A stretch of 64,000 bases of DNA from an uncultured Prevotellaceae bacterium (GTDB lineage Bacteria > Bacteroidota > Bacteroidia > Bacteroidales > Bacteroidaceae): NCBI GenBank assembly GCA_902776685.1, contig CACYRB010000004.1:21596-85595 (forward strand). The letters are read 5' to 3'. Positions 33,991-43,748 of this stretch are shown here, piece after piece (the stretch's first letter is position 1; each line of letters begins with the position of its first letter). The notes under the pieces are model-generated. The model was given only the letters and a program-made list of their open reading frames with translations. It did no database searches and had not been told where the DNA came from. Position numbers and translations under genes: made by a program.

Positions 33991-36075
33991 ATGAAAAAAT
34001 ATTGTTTAGGATTATTGTTTGCAGGTTTGGCTGTATTCTCGCTGACGTCGTGTGAAGACTATTTCGACGATGTGCCCAACAATGCCACCTCGCTCGAGGA
34101 TGTGTTCTCCAATCGTGGTCAGACGCTGAACTGGCTCACCAATGTCTATTCCTACATGCCCGACGCCACGAAAGCCCGCTACCAGAGCGGCACGTGCACG
34201 GGAATGATGATGTTTGCCTCGCTCTCGGGCCATCTGCCCTGGACCGACGGCGACAACGGCAAGGCCCTGAACATCATTCAGGGAACGCTCTCGCCTTCTA
34301 CGGGTTGGGTGAACAGCATGTGGACCAATTTCTACCGTGGCATCCAGTATGCCAACATCTATCTGGCCCATGTGGATGAGTGCGACCCGCTGACTGCCAA
34401 GGAGAAGGCGTGGACGAAAGCCGAGTGCCGCGCCCTGCGTGCCTACTACTATTTCTGTCTGGTGAAGCATTTCGGTCCGGTGCCCATCATCGGCGACCGC
34501 ATCTACGACGTGGCCGACCCGATTAGCGAGATGACCATTCCGCGCAGCACCGTCGACGAGTGCTTCGACTACATCCTGAGCGAGTTCGATGCAGTGCTGG
34601 CTTCGGGCGACCTGGTCAGTCAGTACGACTCGAACCTGGCTTTCGACAACCAGTACTCGGGCAACATGACCAAGGAAGCCGTCGAGGGCATCCGCTCGGT
34701 TGTGCTGTTGTTCCGTGCATCCTATCTGTTCAACGGCGACCCCTTCTACAAGAATCTTGCCAACCAGGACGGCACCAAGCTGTTCCCGCAGGAGCGCGAC
34801 GAGCAGAAGTGGATCGACGCCCGCGACGCAGCCAAGAAGATTATCGACAATCCGCAGTGGAAACTGGTCTATCGCGATGCCAGCGGTTCGCCCGTGAACA
34901 GCATCTCGCAGTCCAATCCCTATCAGTCGGTGTTCTATTCTTCGTTCGGCAGTGCCTCTAACGAAGAGATGATAGTGTTCCGCACCTCGGCCGACCACGA
35001 CACCTACCCGATGATTCCGCGCTTCAATGGCGGTTCGCTCGGCGGAAGCTATGGCAACGTCGACCACGGTGCCGGTGCCTACACGGTGCCTCTGGAGTTT
35101 GTCGACCTCTACTTCACGAAGAGCGGCAAGCGCATAGACAAGGAGGAACCCTACAATGCCCGCACCTATGAGGGCTACTTCACCTACGACGTGAACGACC
35201 CCGAGGGCAGCAACGCCAATGACCCGCTCATGCAGCCGCGTCTGACGAGCTACTCCGAGCGTTACGGCACAGCCAGCTACACCTACTTCACGGTGCAGTC
35301 GGGCCACGGCATCATGAAGCAGTTCCTCGGTCGCGAGCCGCGATTCTATCAGGGCATCACCTTCCAGAACTGCCCGTGGAACTACGGCAACGGCAAGAAC
35401 GCTCCCACCGAGATGAACTACTCGGGCAACTCGGGTCCCAACTCGACCGGTACGCACGACTATCCCATCTTCGGCACCATCAGCCGCAAGCTGGTTTACT
35501 ACAACACCAACGGCTGGGACTACAGCATCATGCTGCGTCTGGCCGAGGTCTATCTGAACTATGCTGAAGCTTGTGCCGAGCTGGGCGACCTGCGCGAGGC
35601 TCTGACCTATGTCAACAAGGTTCGCGCCCGTGCCGGTGTGGCCGAGTACAAGGAGTATGGCGAGCAGGTGACGAAGGGCTCGCGCGGTGAGACCCGTCTC
35701 GAGGTGCCGTCCTACACGAAGGACACGGTGCTCAAGATGATTTATCGCGAGCGCATCATCGAGCTGGCTTTCGAGAACAAGCACTACTACGACGTTCGTC
35801 GCTGGGGTGTTGCCGACGGAAAGTGGCGCACCGACGGACCTGAGCTGACCGACGGCTGGATTTATCCTGCCTACCACAAGGGCGGCGAAGGCGGCGACAT
35901 GACCGGTTTCAACGTCAACGGCGCTACGTCGGCCACCGACCTCAGCTTCTACAAGCGTGTCGTGCAGCAGCACCGCATCTTCACCAAGCGCATGAGCTTG
36001 CTGCCCATCCCGCAGGACGAAATCAACCGCGACAAGGCATGCGTGCAGACCACAGGGTGGGAGAGTGCCGAGTAG
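33991..36075 (+). CDS. SusD/RagB-type surface glycan-binding lipoprotein (mannan locus)
   Basis: A 694-residue lipoprotein with lipobox 'LAVFSLTSCEDYF', the cysteine being lipidated. It has the helical SusD N-terminal region ('WTKAECRALRAYYYFCLVKHFGPVPII') and C-terminal 'YLNYAEACAELGDLREALTYVNKVRARAG' and 'IIELAFENKHYYDVRRW'. ATG 33991 is chosen over one two codons upstream for spacing. It caps the partner SusC barrel and binds glycan. It is the last gene before a terminator at 36126. Confidence 0.93.
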   Translation: MKKYCLGLLFAGLAVFSLTSCEDYFDDVPNNATSLEDVFSNRGQTLNWLTNVYSYMPDATKARYQSGTCTGMMMFASLSGHLPWTDGDNGKALNIIQGTLSPSTGWVNSMWTNFYRGIQYANIYLAHVDECDPLTAKEKAWTKAECRALRAYYYFCLVKHFGPVPIIGDRIYDVADPISEMTIPRSTVDECFDYILSEFDAVLASGDLVSQYDSNLAFDNQYSGNMTKEAVEGIRSVVLLFRASYLFNGDPFYKNLANQDGTKLFPQERDEQKWIDARDAAKKIIDNPQWKLVYRDASGSPVNSISQSNPYQSVFYSSFGSASNEEMIVFRTSADHDTYPMIPRFNGGSLGGSYGNVDHGAGAYTVPLEFVDLYFTKSGKRIDKEEPYNARTYEGYFTYDVNDPEGSNANDPLMQPRLTSYSERYGTASYTYFTVQSGHGIMKQFLGREPRFYQGITFQNCPWNYGNGKNAPTEMNYSGNSGPNSTGTHDYPIFGTISRKLVYYNTNGWDYSIMLRLAEVYLNYAEACAELGDLREALTYVNKVRARAGVAEYKEYGEQVTKGSRGETRLEVPSYTKDTVLKMIYRERIIELAFENKHYYDVRRWGVADGKWRTDGPELTDGWIYPAYHKGGEGGDMTGFNVNGATSATDLSFYKRVVQQHRIFTKRMSLLPIPQDEINRDKACVQTTGWESAE

Positions 36076-36125
36076 TTGTTTTTTTAACATATCGGACATT
36101 TCTGTGTTCGTATATGCAATTATAA

Positions 36126-36163
36126 ATGCGACAGGAGCGTCAAACTCCTGCCGCATTTTTATT
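36126..36163 (+). terminator. Terminator after SusD-like gene
   Basis: ATGCGACAGGAG and CTCCTGCCGCAT form a stem around CGTCAAA with one mismatch, followed by TTTTTATT. It ends the mannosidase-GLUG-SusC-SusD operon. Confidence 0.8.
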
Positions 36164-36194
36164 CGATTTACCGAAAAAACGGTCTTTTCACACC

Positions 36195-36366
36195 CCTTCA
36201 CTCACCTCTTACCTCTTACCTCTCACCTCTCGCAGAAAATCGTGATTAAGCGAGTGAAGACCAAGCTTGCTTGAAGTCTTCCGAGCGTGAACGATTTATG
36301 TAAATCGCGGAAAAAACAGAATTTTTCAACTTTCAACTCTCAACTTTCAACTTTCAACTTTCAACG
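36195..36366. repeat. Low-complexity heptamer repeats in 437-base gap
   Basis: Two heptamer runs are visible: CACCTCT/TACCTCT around 36200-36233 and CAACTTT/CAACTCT (about six units) around 36329-36364. The rest of the gap 36076-36512 holds the terminator at 36126, the promoter at 36404 and no open frame that I trust. Confidence 0.65.
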
Positions 36367-36403
36367 GTCAAATCGGCTGACGTGCAATTTTATGGCCAAT
36401 GCT

Positions 36404-36434
36404 TTTGTAGTGATGAAAAAAAATCGTAACTTTG
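36404..36434 (+). promoter_or_regulatory. Promoter of GH76 gene
   Basis: TTTG (36404-36407), 19 bases, TAACTTTG (36427-36434). The start codon is 78 bases downstream, leaving a short leader. Confidence 0.72.
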
Positions 36435-36512
36435 CACAAAGTTGTATTTTGTGACTATTTCACCGATTACCTTATAATGTATTTATCTAAATCAAAATAA
36501 TTCTTTGCAGCA

Positions 36513-39500
36513 ATGAAGAAAATAATGCTTTTGAGCCTCATGCTCGTTATCGTAGGGACGGTTTCGGCCGAGCTGAAACCGGGAAAGTCCTATCGTCTGA
36601 TTAGCGGAAAAAGCGGCAGGACGCATTCCATGTTTGTAACCAATGCCTCGCTCGACGTCAATGCCCCCGTCGTGGTATGGACCGAAACCAACGTGGCTGC
36701 CCAACGGTGGATTCTCGAGGAGCAGAACGGCGGTAAGTTCTCGCTCAGAAATGCCTACACGGGTTACTATCTGGCTTATGCGTCGAACAGTGACGGCGCA
36801 AAAATCACGCAGCGTGCCGCGTCGGTGGCTCGTACGGCCGGCGCATGGGTGCTGGAGCCGGTGGAGGGCTCGACCGATGCCTATCGCATGCTTGTCGGCT
36901 CAAACCAGAAATACTGCATTGGCATCAACGAGAAGGCGGCCGACGGTGTGGCCCTGCAGCTGGTCGACGCCGAGACGCCGGGCACGGCCGACGTCTATTG
37001 GCGCCTCATTGAGGACAGCCGCTCGACGGAATACGACGAGACGGTGCGCAACGACATCATTAACCGCTTCATGAACCGATGGTATTGGACGGCCAGCGTC
37101 GGACATGTTATCGGAAATGGCGGATGGTGGGGCGACGCCGAGATGTTCGAGACCATTCTCGACGCTTTCGAGACCACCGGCGACAAGAAGTATCAGACGT
37201 ATTTCACCGAGCTTTACATCAACTTCATTCAGCGCAATGGTTCTGACTGGAGCGGCAACGAGTATAATGACGATATCACGTGGATGGTGCTTGCCTGTAT
37301 CAGAGCCTATAAGTTCTTTGGTGAGGAGAGATTTCTCAATAGTGCCAAGCAGAACTACGACCGTATGTACAGCCGTGCCTTGCAGAAATATGGCACGCTC
37401 ATCTGGAAGCAGAGCCAGAGCAACAAACTTGCCACAAACTCGTGCATCAACTGTCCAGCCACTGTTGCCGCCTGCTACTTGGGACAGCTCACCGGCGACA
37501 AGACCTATTTCGACAAAGCCCTCAGCCTTTATGCCGCTCAGCGCAAGCTGCTCTTCGAGGCTTCTACGGGAAAAGTGTTCGATAGTGGCGAATGGACTTC
37601 TACGGGAGGTGTTCAGGTGAACAACTACTGGGTGTCGACCTATAATCAGGGCACCATGCTCGGGGCTGCGCTGATGCTCTACGACCTCACTAAAGACCCA
37701 CAGTACAAGACCGATGCCGAGCGTATTCACGCCCGTACCATCAGCGACCTTTGCAACAAGCAGGGGATTGTGCATGCCTGTCAGACCATTGCGGGCGACC
37801 TTTGTGGATTCAAGGGTATCTATATGCGCTATGCGCGTCGCTACGCTGAGGACCTCGACCAGCCCGACGTGCTCCAGTGGATGGCCAAAAACGCCTGGCA
37901 CGCCTATCAGAACCGTAACAGCTCAGGCATCATTTGGTCGGCATGGCTCACGAAGACCAGCCAGACGCTCAAACGCATGGAGGGCGATCAGGAGAAGACC
38001 ACCGAGCCCTTCAGCGCGTCGACCGCCATCTCCGTGGCTTTCAACGCCCACATCAACGGCATGTTCTACAAAAATGCCTACAGCACCGTGGGCGCACAGT
38101 ATTTCGACGAGATTCAGTGGATGCAGATTGCCGACACACCCTCTGACGACTCTACACCCGAGACCACGATGAGCAGCAAGGCGGGCAGCTTCGTCGCATT
38201 TAAGAATGTCGACTTCGGCAAGCAGAAGGCCAATCTGCTCAACGTGCGCATCAAGGGCGAAGGCAACAGCCGACTGATGGTCTACGCCGACAGCATCGCA
38301 CCGTCAGCCCTCGTCGGACAGACCGCCAGCGTGCTGCCCACATCGTGGAGCAACGTCACCATTGAGACCGCCAAGCTCAGCGGGCGCCACCATATCTATC
38401 TCGTCACGGCAGGCGACGGCAAGGCCGCCATCCATAACTTCAGCTTCGACAGCACCGACATGCTCTATGCCGACCTCACCTCTGGCTACGGCAAGCTCAC
38501 CATCGGCGGAGAGAAGGCTGCAAACCTGAATCTTATCGACGACGACCCCACCACATCGGCTAACTTCTCAACGGCTTCGCCCCTCATCTACACGTCGCCC
38601 GTGCCCATGACCATCAAGGCCTATGCCATCTATGCGGCACCCGGCAATGGTCATCCGGCGCCCTCGGCATGGACGCTCGAAGGGTCGAACGACGGCACAA
38701 ACTGGACGAAACTCGACGTGCAGACCGGAAAGACGTTTGCCGACGACGGACAGAAATATCAGATGACGGTCAGCTCGACGCAGACCTTCACCAGTCTGCG
38801 ACTCTCATTCGCCGAGTCGGGCGCGAAATCGGTTGCCATTGCCGACTGGCAGCTCTATGGCCTCGCCATAGCCGATGAAGATATCACCGACGACGGCGGA
38901 CAGCTCGAAGGCGCTACAGCCTCGCTCACCGACAACGATATAGCGACCGAAAGCACTGGTGCCACAACCATCAGCTACAAGGCCACGACGAAGTATAATG
39001 CCGTGGGCTATACCATCACCGCCAATCAGACCGAAGGCGCTCCGCAGGCGTGGACCTTCGAGGGGTCGGTCAACGGCACCACGTGGACCACTCTCGACAG
39101 CCGCACCACACAGCGCTTCGCCCTCTATCCCTCGACCGTCTGCTACAGCATCCCGAGCGGGAAATACAGTCATTTCCGTATCCAGTTCGAACCACTCGCC
39201 GACGGCACTCCCGTGCGTGTCGCTGAAGTGCAGATTCTTGGCGAAGTGGCATGGGGCAACTTCCACAACGACGTCACTGCCGACGGTGGCAAGACAACAG
39301 CCTCCGACGACTCGGATGCCGCTGCAGTCTTCGACAACGACCCCAAAACCATCGCTGCCGTGAGCGGCACATCGCTCTGGTGGCAGCATCAGACTGCATT
39401 GCCGACTCGCTACAGGGGATTCTCAATCGTAGCCGGCAACAATCCCGACCGCTTCCCGACAAGTGTAACGATTCAGGGCTCGACCGACGGCACAAACTGG

Positions 39501-40265
39501 AGCGACATCACTACCGTGCAACCCAAGTTTACCTCACCCTATGAACGCTACGACCAGACCAGCTCCATCAGTGTCTATAACTATTTCCGGCTGCTCGTGA
39601 ACAGCGTGGCCGACGAAGGTCAGACTGCCGAGCTCGCCGAGTGGGAGATTCACGGCACGGCCATCCTGAGCGAAGGCGACCAGCTCGTGCCTGTGGCATC
39701 GTTCAGTCCTACAAATGCCAATATGCTCTACGACGGCATTCCCACCACCACGCTCGTCACGCCGTTCACGGCTCCCTTCATCATCGACTATACGCTCGAA
39801 AAGCCCGAGGCCGTTGTCAGCTACACGCTCACCGCATCGTCGAACTATTCCGATCGCGACCCGGCAGCGTGGATTCTCTACGGCTCGACCGATGGCACCA
39901 GCTTCGAGGAGATTGACCGTCGCGACGGCATCTTCTTTGCCACACGCTACGCCACGCAGTTCTATACCTGCAACGCCGAGAAGAAAGCTTACAAGCACTA
40001 TCGCCTCGCCGTCACCGAGACCAACAGCGTCAGCCTGCAGCTTGCCGAGTGGCAGCTCCTCCGCCTCGACACGTCCACCGGTATCATTCTGGATGGAAGG
40101 CTACGGGGGGGCGAGCGTAGCGAGGGATGGGGATTAAGGATTAAGGATGAAAGTAATAATCCCTCATCCGTTTACGACCTGCAAGGACGCCGCATAGCTC
40201 ATTCTATGAAAGACCTGCAGCCTGGAGTGTATATCGTAAACGGCAAGAAGATTATTGTGAGATAG
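36513..40265 (+). CDS. Secreted GH76-family alpha-1,6-mannanase-like protein with lectin and discoidin-like modules
   Basis: A 1250-residue secreted protein. Signal peptide to about 20; a ricin-B-like lectin module (about 20-170); a GH76 domain (about 175-530) with 'GGWWGDAEMFETILDAF' and the paired aspartates D253-D254 in 'YNDDITWM'; then at least four F5/8 type C-like beta modules ('AWTLEGSNDGTNWTKLD', 'WTFEGSVNGTTWTTLD', 'VTIQGSTDGTNWSDI', 'WILYGSTDGTSFEEID'). The tail is 'VYDLQGRRIA...LQPGVYIVNGKKIIVR'. GH76 enzymes cut alpha-1,6-mannan backbones, as in yeast mannan. The linker before the tail carries heptamers (40131-40151). Confidence 0.88.
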   Translation: MKKIMLLSLMLVIVGTVSAELKPGKSYRLISGKSGRTHSMFVTNASLDVNAPVVVWTETNVAAQRWILEEQNGGKFSLRNAYTGYYLAYASNSDGAKITQRAASVARTAGAWVLEPVEGSTDAYRMLVGSNQKYCIGINEKAADGVALQLVDAETPGTADVYWRLIEDSRSTEYDETVRNDIINRFMNRWYWTASVGHVIGNGGWWGDAEMFETILDAFETTGDKKYQTYFTELYINFIQRNGSDWSGNEYNDDITWMVLACIRAYKFFGEERFLNSAKQNYDRMYSRALQKYGTLIWKQSQSNKLATNSCINCPATVAACYLGQLTGDKTYFDKALSLYAAQRKLLFEASTGKVFDSGEWTSTGGVQVNNYWVSTYNQGTMLGAALMLYDLTKDPQYKTDAERIHARTISDLCNKQGIVHACQTIAGDLCGFKGIYMRYARRYAEDLDQPDVLQWMAKNAWHAYQNRNSSGIIWSAWLTKTSQTLKRMEGDQEKTTEPFSASTAISVAFNAHINGMFYKNAYSTVGAQYFDEIQWMQIADTPSDDSTPETTMSSKAGSFVAFKNVDFGKQKANLLNVRIKGEGNSRLMVYADSIAPSALVGQTASVLPTSWSNVTIETAKLSGRHHIYLVTAGDGKAAIHNFSFDSTDMLYADLTSGYGKLTIGGEKAANLNLIDDDPTTSANFSTASPLIYTSPVPMTIKAYAIYAAPGNGHPAPSAWTLEGSNDGTNWTKLDVQTGKTFADDGQKYQMTVSSTQTFTSLRLSFAESGAKSVAIADWQLYGLAIADEDITDDGGQLEGATASLTDNDIATESTGATTISYKATTKYNAVGYTITANQTEGAPQAWTFEGSVNGTTWTTLDSRTTQRFALYPSTVCYSIPSGKYSHFRIQFEPLADGTPVRVAEVQILGEVAWGNFHNDVTADGGKTTASDDSDAAAVFDNDPKTIAAVSGTSLWWQHQTALPTRYRGFSIVAGNNPDRFPTSVTIQGSTDGTNWSDITTVQPKFTSPYERYDQTSSISVYNYFRLLVNSVADEGQTAELAEWEIHGTAILSEGDQLVPVASFSPTNANMLYDGIPTTTLVTPFTAPFIIDYTLEKPEAVVSYTLTASSNYSDRDPAAWILYGSTDGTSFEEIDRRDGIFFATRYATQFYTCNAEKKAYKHYRLAVTETNSVSLQLAEWQLLRLDTSTGIILDGRLRGGERSEGWGLRIKDESNNPSSVYDLQGRRIAHSMKDLQPGVYIVNGKKIIVR
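40131..40151. repeat. Heptamer units in GH76 linker
   Basis: GGATTAA, GGATTAA, GGATGAA, followed by AGTAATAATCCCTCATCCG. A nearly identical run without coding role lies between the GLUG and SusC genes at 30593-30638. It sits directly before the YDLQGR sorting tail. Confidence 0.7.
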
Positions 40266-40321
40266 CGGTAAGTGAAAAGTCTCCATTAGCATGTAGGAAC
40301 GCAGCAAGTTGCGTTTAAAAA

Positions 40322-40360
40322 AACAATCGGCTCACCAATTTGGTGAGCCGTTGTTTTTTT
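40322..40360. terminator. Bidirectional terminator between GH76 and C10 peptidase genes
   Basis: CGGCTCACC and GGTGAGCCG pair around AATTT, flanked by AACA on the left and a run of seven T on the right. It serves both convergent genes (40265 and 40398). Confidence 0.82.
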
Positions 40361-40397
40361 ATATAACGCGAGACTCCGCGTCTACATACGCTATGCT

Positions 40398-43300
40398 TTA
40401 CTTAAGGACCACTTTCTTGCCATTTATTATGTATATTCCAGGCTGCAGGTCTTTTGCAGAGTGGGCTACTCGGCGTCCTTGCAGGTCGTAAACCGCAGGG
40501 TCATTATGCATTATGCATTCTTCATTATGCATTGTGCTGATGCCTGTGGGAGTGGTTTGGCCTTCGAGGACAACGGGTAGGTTCTTCTCCTTGGCGGCTT
40601 CGGGAGTGTTGGCCATGAAGTAAGCACGGAAGGGACTGACGTCGGTAGCGTCGGCAACGGCCTCAAACTTCTTACCGTCGGAGCTCAGCGTGTAGATGCT
40701 GCTGGAGTTGACGGGTGAGTAGGTACCCAGGTACTTGTAGTAGGAGCTGTAGGTAGAGACAAACTGCTGTGCCTCTACGGCAGCATCCTGAGCCGAGAAG
40801 GTCAGTTCCTGCTTTTTGGCATCGTAGCCGATGAGGTAGGGGCGGTTAGCCACCATCTTCTCAATCGGACTGAAGTAGAGCTGGGTGCCGCTGATGGCAG
40901 TAAAGTCCTTGATGAGCAGTTGCTGGTCGCTGCTGCTCTTCTTCCAGTTGAGCACGTTTCCGCCCTCGTCGGTCACGGTCTGCGGTGCGAAGGGCAGCAC
41001 GAGCGTGCTCCATGCCAGACCGTTCTCGCTGGTAGTCGCCCCGGCCGTGCCTGCTGTGGGCACAGTCTCGTCGCTACCCAAGTGGCGCGTGTAGCTGATG
41101 TTGTCGGCCGTGAAGTCTTTTCCGACGATGAAGGGATAGCTGTCGTCGATGACGATATTCTCGGCCTTGTTGCCATAGACGAAGTTCTTTATGCCCTTGA
41201 TGTCGTATCCGTTCAAGACGCGAGATGAGATGACGGCGTTCTGGTCGAGATAGACGAGCAGGTTGGGGTTGATGTCGCCGTCGAACGACATGTTCACAGG
41301 TGTTGTCACCGAGTAGATGGGCAGATAGACGGCAGCCATGTCGCTTGTCACCTTGAACGACGACGCCTTTGCTGCACCTTCGCGCGTTCCGTTGTTGAGC
41401 CAATACTGTATGCCGCCGCTTTTGGTGACGTACTTGCCCGACACCAGTTCGTTGCGTCCGTCCGCCTCGGTGTGGTAGTTGTATTCGTAGTTCCACTCCA
41501 GGTTGTCGTAGGTGAAGTAAACGATGGTGTCCTTGTGAGCTGGAAGGTTGATGGTCATGTTTTGCTCGCGCAGGCTGGGCGACCATCCGTAGTGCCAGAG
41601 CGACGACTTCACGTTGCCGTTGTAGGGCACGTCGGTGCGGTTCCTGATGGTCACCTTGATGCGCATCTCGTTGGTGTAGAGCATCGAGTTTCCGTTTTCA
41701 GAAACCGTCTTGTTCAATAGCTGTTGCTGCACGATGACGGTCGTGGGAGTTGTTTCCTCCACGTTTATCGTGGTCTTGAAGAATCCGCTTGTCACGCCCT
41801 CCTTGCCTTGGTTCTGCGTGAGCAGGAACGTGTGGTTTCCAGCCGACGGCGTATAAGTGAAGTAGATGTCCATCGTAGCACCCGAGGGGATGTAGATGGT
41901 GTTACCCGACACACGTTTGCCGTCCACACAGAGATAAGTGTCGCTGTAGTAGTCGCCGCCGTTGTTGGTGATGTTCGCCCTGATGCGCAGCTGCTTGCCG
42001 TAGGTCACCTTGCCCACCATCTCGAAGTCGTTCACCTGCAAGTCGAGACCGCTCTTGGGCACCGTGCTCACCTTCATCGTGTAGTCGTTCACCTCGAGGA
42101 TGGCATACACCGCCTCGTTGTCGACAGCCGACCCCCACACCGTCTCACCGTTCACGCGGCAGCGGGCGCGCATCCTGTACGTACCGTTAGCCACGTTCCT
42201 GAAGCTCGCCGAGAAGTCCTTCGAGATGCTCGCATTGGCACCCATCTCAATCTTGTAGTTGGCAAAAATCTCGTTATTACCGTTCTTCACCAGGTTGCCC
42301 TCCTCGTCGTAGAGCGAGATGCCCAGGTCGTAGGTCTTCGCCTCGTTCACCTCGTTCTTCAGTCTGATGTTAAACTTCGGCGCAAAGATACCCGTCAGCT
42401 TCGCACGCGTGTATTCGCCTTTTTCCACCGAGAGCCCGGTGATGGCAAACGCCGGTTCGCCCGACTCGTCGTCGCCCGTCTCGGGTGGCGTGCGCCCTGG
42501 CGGCTCCAGACCGATGTAGATGTTGTGTCCCATCGAGTAGCCGTCGCTGGCAGTCGAGCCACCGATACCCTGCGCGTCGGGCTTCATCACTGTGAGCAGG
42601 AAAAATCCGTCGCTCATGCCGCCCCATCCCCAGTTCATGTGGAACAGTCCGTTGCCGTCGTATCCGTCGCACACCCACTGGTGACCGCCCGTGCGCTCAT
42701 AGTTGTCGCCAGCCATCAGCACCGGCCGTCCCAGCGCCAGCTCGCCGTAAATCAGGTCTTCCCACTCCGGGTAGGTATAGTTGTCGTGAATCACAAACTG
42801 CGTAGTCTGCGCATAGCCGTAGTAGTTACGCAGCGCCGTGCCGCAGTTCACCGAGGCCGCCCCCGACGACGGACCGTAGCCCATCTGAATGGAGTAGCCT
42901 ACATATTTCATCAGCTCAGCCACCGCGTCCTTCGCCTTCTGCGACGAGCCGCTGCCGTAGGTGTCGGTCATGTCGTCCCACTTGAACGTCACGGGCGACA
43001 GCGGTCCCAGCGTGCGCTGCTGGTTCCAGTTCGAGGAATACTGCGGGATGGTCTTGCAAGCCGTCTTCGGCCATTTCCAGTAGTACATCACCTGCGCCAT
43101 GGCCGTAGCCACGCAGCCCGTCGCCGAGTGGTCGTGAGTGACGGTCGAGCCGTCCTCTTTCGTCTCGATATACGAGGGTGTCTGCAGGTTATACGGGTCG
43201 CCCTGGTTCCATCGGCACGTCATCAGCACCGGCACGGCATGCTTCGTCTGTCGCTTAGCCAGTTTGCGTCCCGGCAGCAGCGTGCGCTTCTGCGGAATGC

Positions 43301-43670
43301 CCTTGTCCACCGACGTCACCGCCCGCTGCAGGTCGTTGAGCCACAGTTGCAGTGCGTGGGGCACGTTCTGCGGGTCGAGCTCGCCCTCGTCGGCATAGCC
43401 CAGGATGGGTTGCGTCTGGTCGCTCGCCGAGACAATCACGAAGCCGCCCGCCTGTCCCACGTTAAACACATGGTAGGCACTCGTCTGCGCCACCTGTCGG
43501 AGCGTTGCCGCCCCCGTGCGTCGCGGAGCCATGCGCTTGTTGCCGTTCACGTTGCCCGCAAGGAAAGCCTGAGCCTTCTGCCGAGCCTCGTCGGGCGTCA
43601 CCGGTCCTGCCCAGCCCGTCATCGTCCAGCCAGCCAGCAACAACAATAGTAGTCTAAAACACGTTTTCAT
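40398..43670 (-). CDS. Secreted C10 (streptopain/interpain-type) cysteine peptidase
   Basis: A 1090-residue protein with signal peptide ending 'WTMTGWAGP'. It has an inhibitory propeptide of the Spi type ('ARQKAQAFLAGN...GGFVIVSASDQTQPILGYADEG') and a catalytic domain with Cys186 in 'SATGCVATAMAQVMYYWKWP' and His330 in 'GGHQWVCDGYDGNGLFHMNWGWGG'. Long beta-rich C-terminal domains follow, then 'VYDLQGRRVAHSAKDLQPG' and 'IINGKKVVLK' as sorting tail. It would act on proteins outside the cell, perhaps releasing glycopeptides for the mannan system. A 5-unit heptamer tract (40502-40536) precedes the tail. Confidence 0.9.
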   Translation of the reverse strand: MKTCFRLLLLLLAGWTMTGWAGPVTPDEARQKAQAFLAGNVNGNKRMAPRRTGAATLRQVAQTSAYHVFNVGQAGGFVIVSASDQTQPILGYADEGELDPQNVPHALQLWLNDLQRAVTSVDKGIPQKRTLLPGRKLAKRQTKHAVPVLMTCRWNQGDPYNLQTPSYIETKEDGSTVTHDHSATGCVATAMAQVMYYWKWPKTACKTIPQYSSNWNQQRTLGPLSPVTFKWDDMTDTYGSGSSQKAKDAVAELMKYVGYSIQMGYGPSSGAASVNCGTALRNYYGYAQTTQFVIHDNYTYPEWEDLIYGELALGRPVLMAGDNYERTGGHQWVCDGYDGNGLFHMNWGWGGMSDGFFLLTVMKPDAQGIGGSTASDGYSMGHNIYIGLEPPGRTPPETGDDESGEPAFAITGLSVEKGEYTRAKLTGIFAPKFNIRLKNEVNEAKTYDLGISLYDEEGNLVKNGNNEIFANYKIEMGANASISKDFSASFRNVANGTYRMRARCRVNGETVWGSAVDNEAVYAILEVNDYTMKVSTVPKSGLDLQVNDFEMVGKVTYGKQLRIRANITNNGGDYYSDTYLCVDGKRVSGNTIYIPSGATMDIYFTYTPSAGNHTFLLTQNQGKEGVTSGFFKTTINVEETTPTTVIVQQQLLNKTVSENGNSMLYTNEMRIKVTIRNRTDVPYNGNVKSSLWHYGWSPSLREQNMTINLPAHKDTIVYFTYDNLEWNYEYNYHTEADGRNELVSGKYVTKSGGIQYWLNNGTREGAAKASSFKVTSDMAAVYLPIYSVTTPVNMSFDGDINPNLLVYLDQNAVISSRVLNGYDIKGIKNFVYGNKAENIVIDDSYPFIVGKDFTADNISYTRHLGSDETVPTAGTAGATTSENGLAWSTLVLPFAPQTVTDEGGNVLNWKKSSSDQQLLIKDFTAISGTQLYFSPIEKMVANRPYLIGYDAKKQELTFSAQDAAVEAQQFVSTYSSYYKYLGTYSPVNSSSIYTLSSDGKKFEAVADATDVSPFRAYFMANTPEAAKEKNLPVVLEGQTTPTGISTMHNEECIMHNDPAVYDLQGRRVAHSAKDLQPGIYIINGKKVVLK
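40502..40536. repeat. Five-unit heptanucleotide tract in C10 peptidase gene
   Basis: Forward strand CATTATG, CATTATG, CATTCTT, CATTATG, CATTGTG. On the coding strand this is the same series as at 26657-26691 with one base different, in the same reading frame (MHNEECIMHNDP). Confidence 0.85.
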
Positions 43671-43717
43671 TGATTAAAGTTTTTGTTATTTTATAAAATT
43701 GTTCAACATTACGACTG

Positions 43718-43748
43718 CAAAGTTACGAAAAATCGAGAGCAGAACAAA
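43718..43748 (-). promoter_or_regulatory. Promoter of C10 peptidase
   Basis: Reverse strand TTTG (43745-43748), 19 bases, TAACTTTG (43718-43725), 47 bases from the start codon. It lies inside repeat copy B. Confidence 0.7.

Noticed and set aside
34012-36201. Very long reverse-strand frame opposite the SusD-like gene (729 codons)
   Set aside because: It mirrors the codon bias of SusD; the protein has no recognisable domain and the SusD frame is certain.
41724-43649. Long forward frame opposite the C10 peptidase (641 codons)
   Set aside because: It is antisense to catalytic and beta domains of a clear peptidase; its composition is Val/His/Arg rich with no motif.
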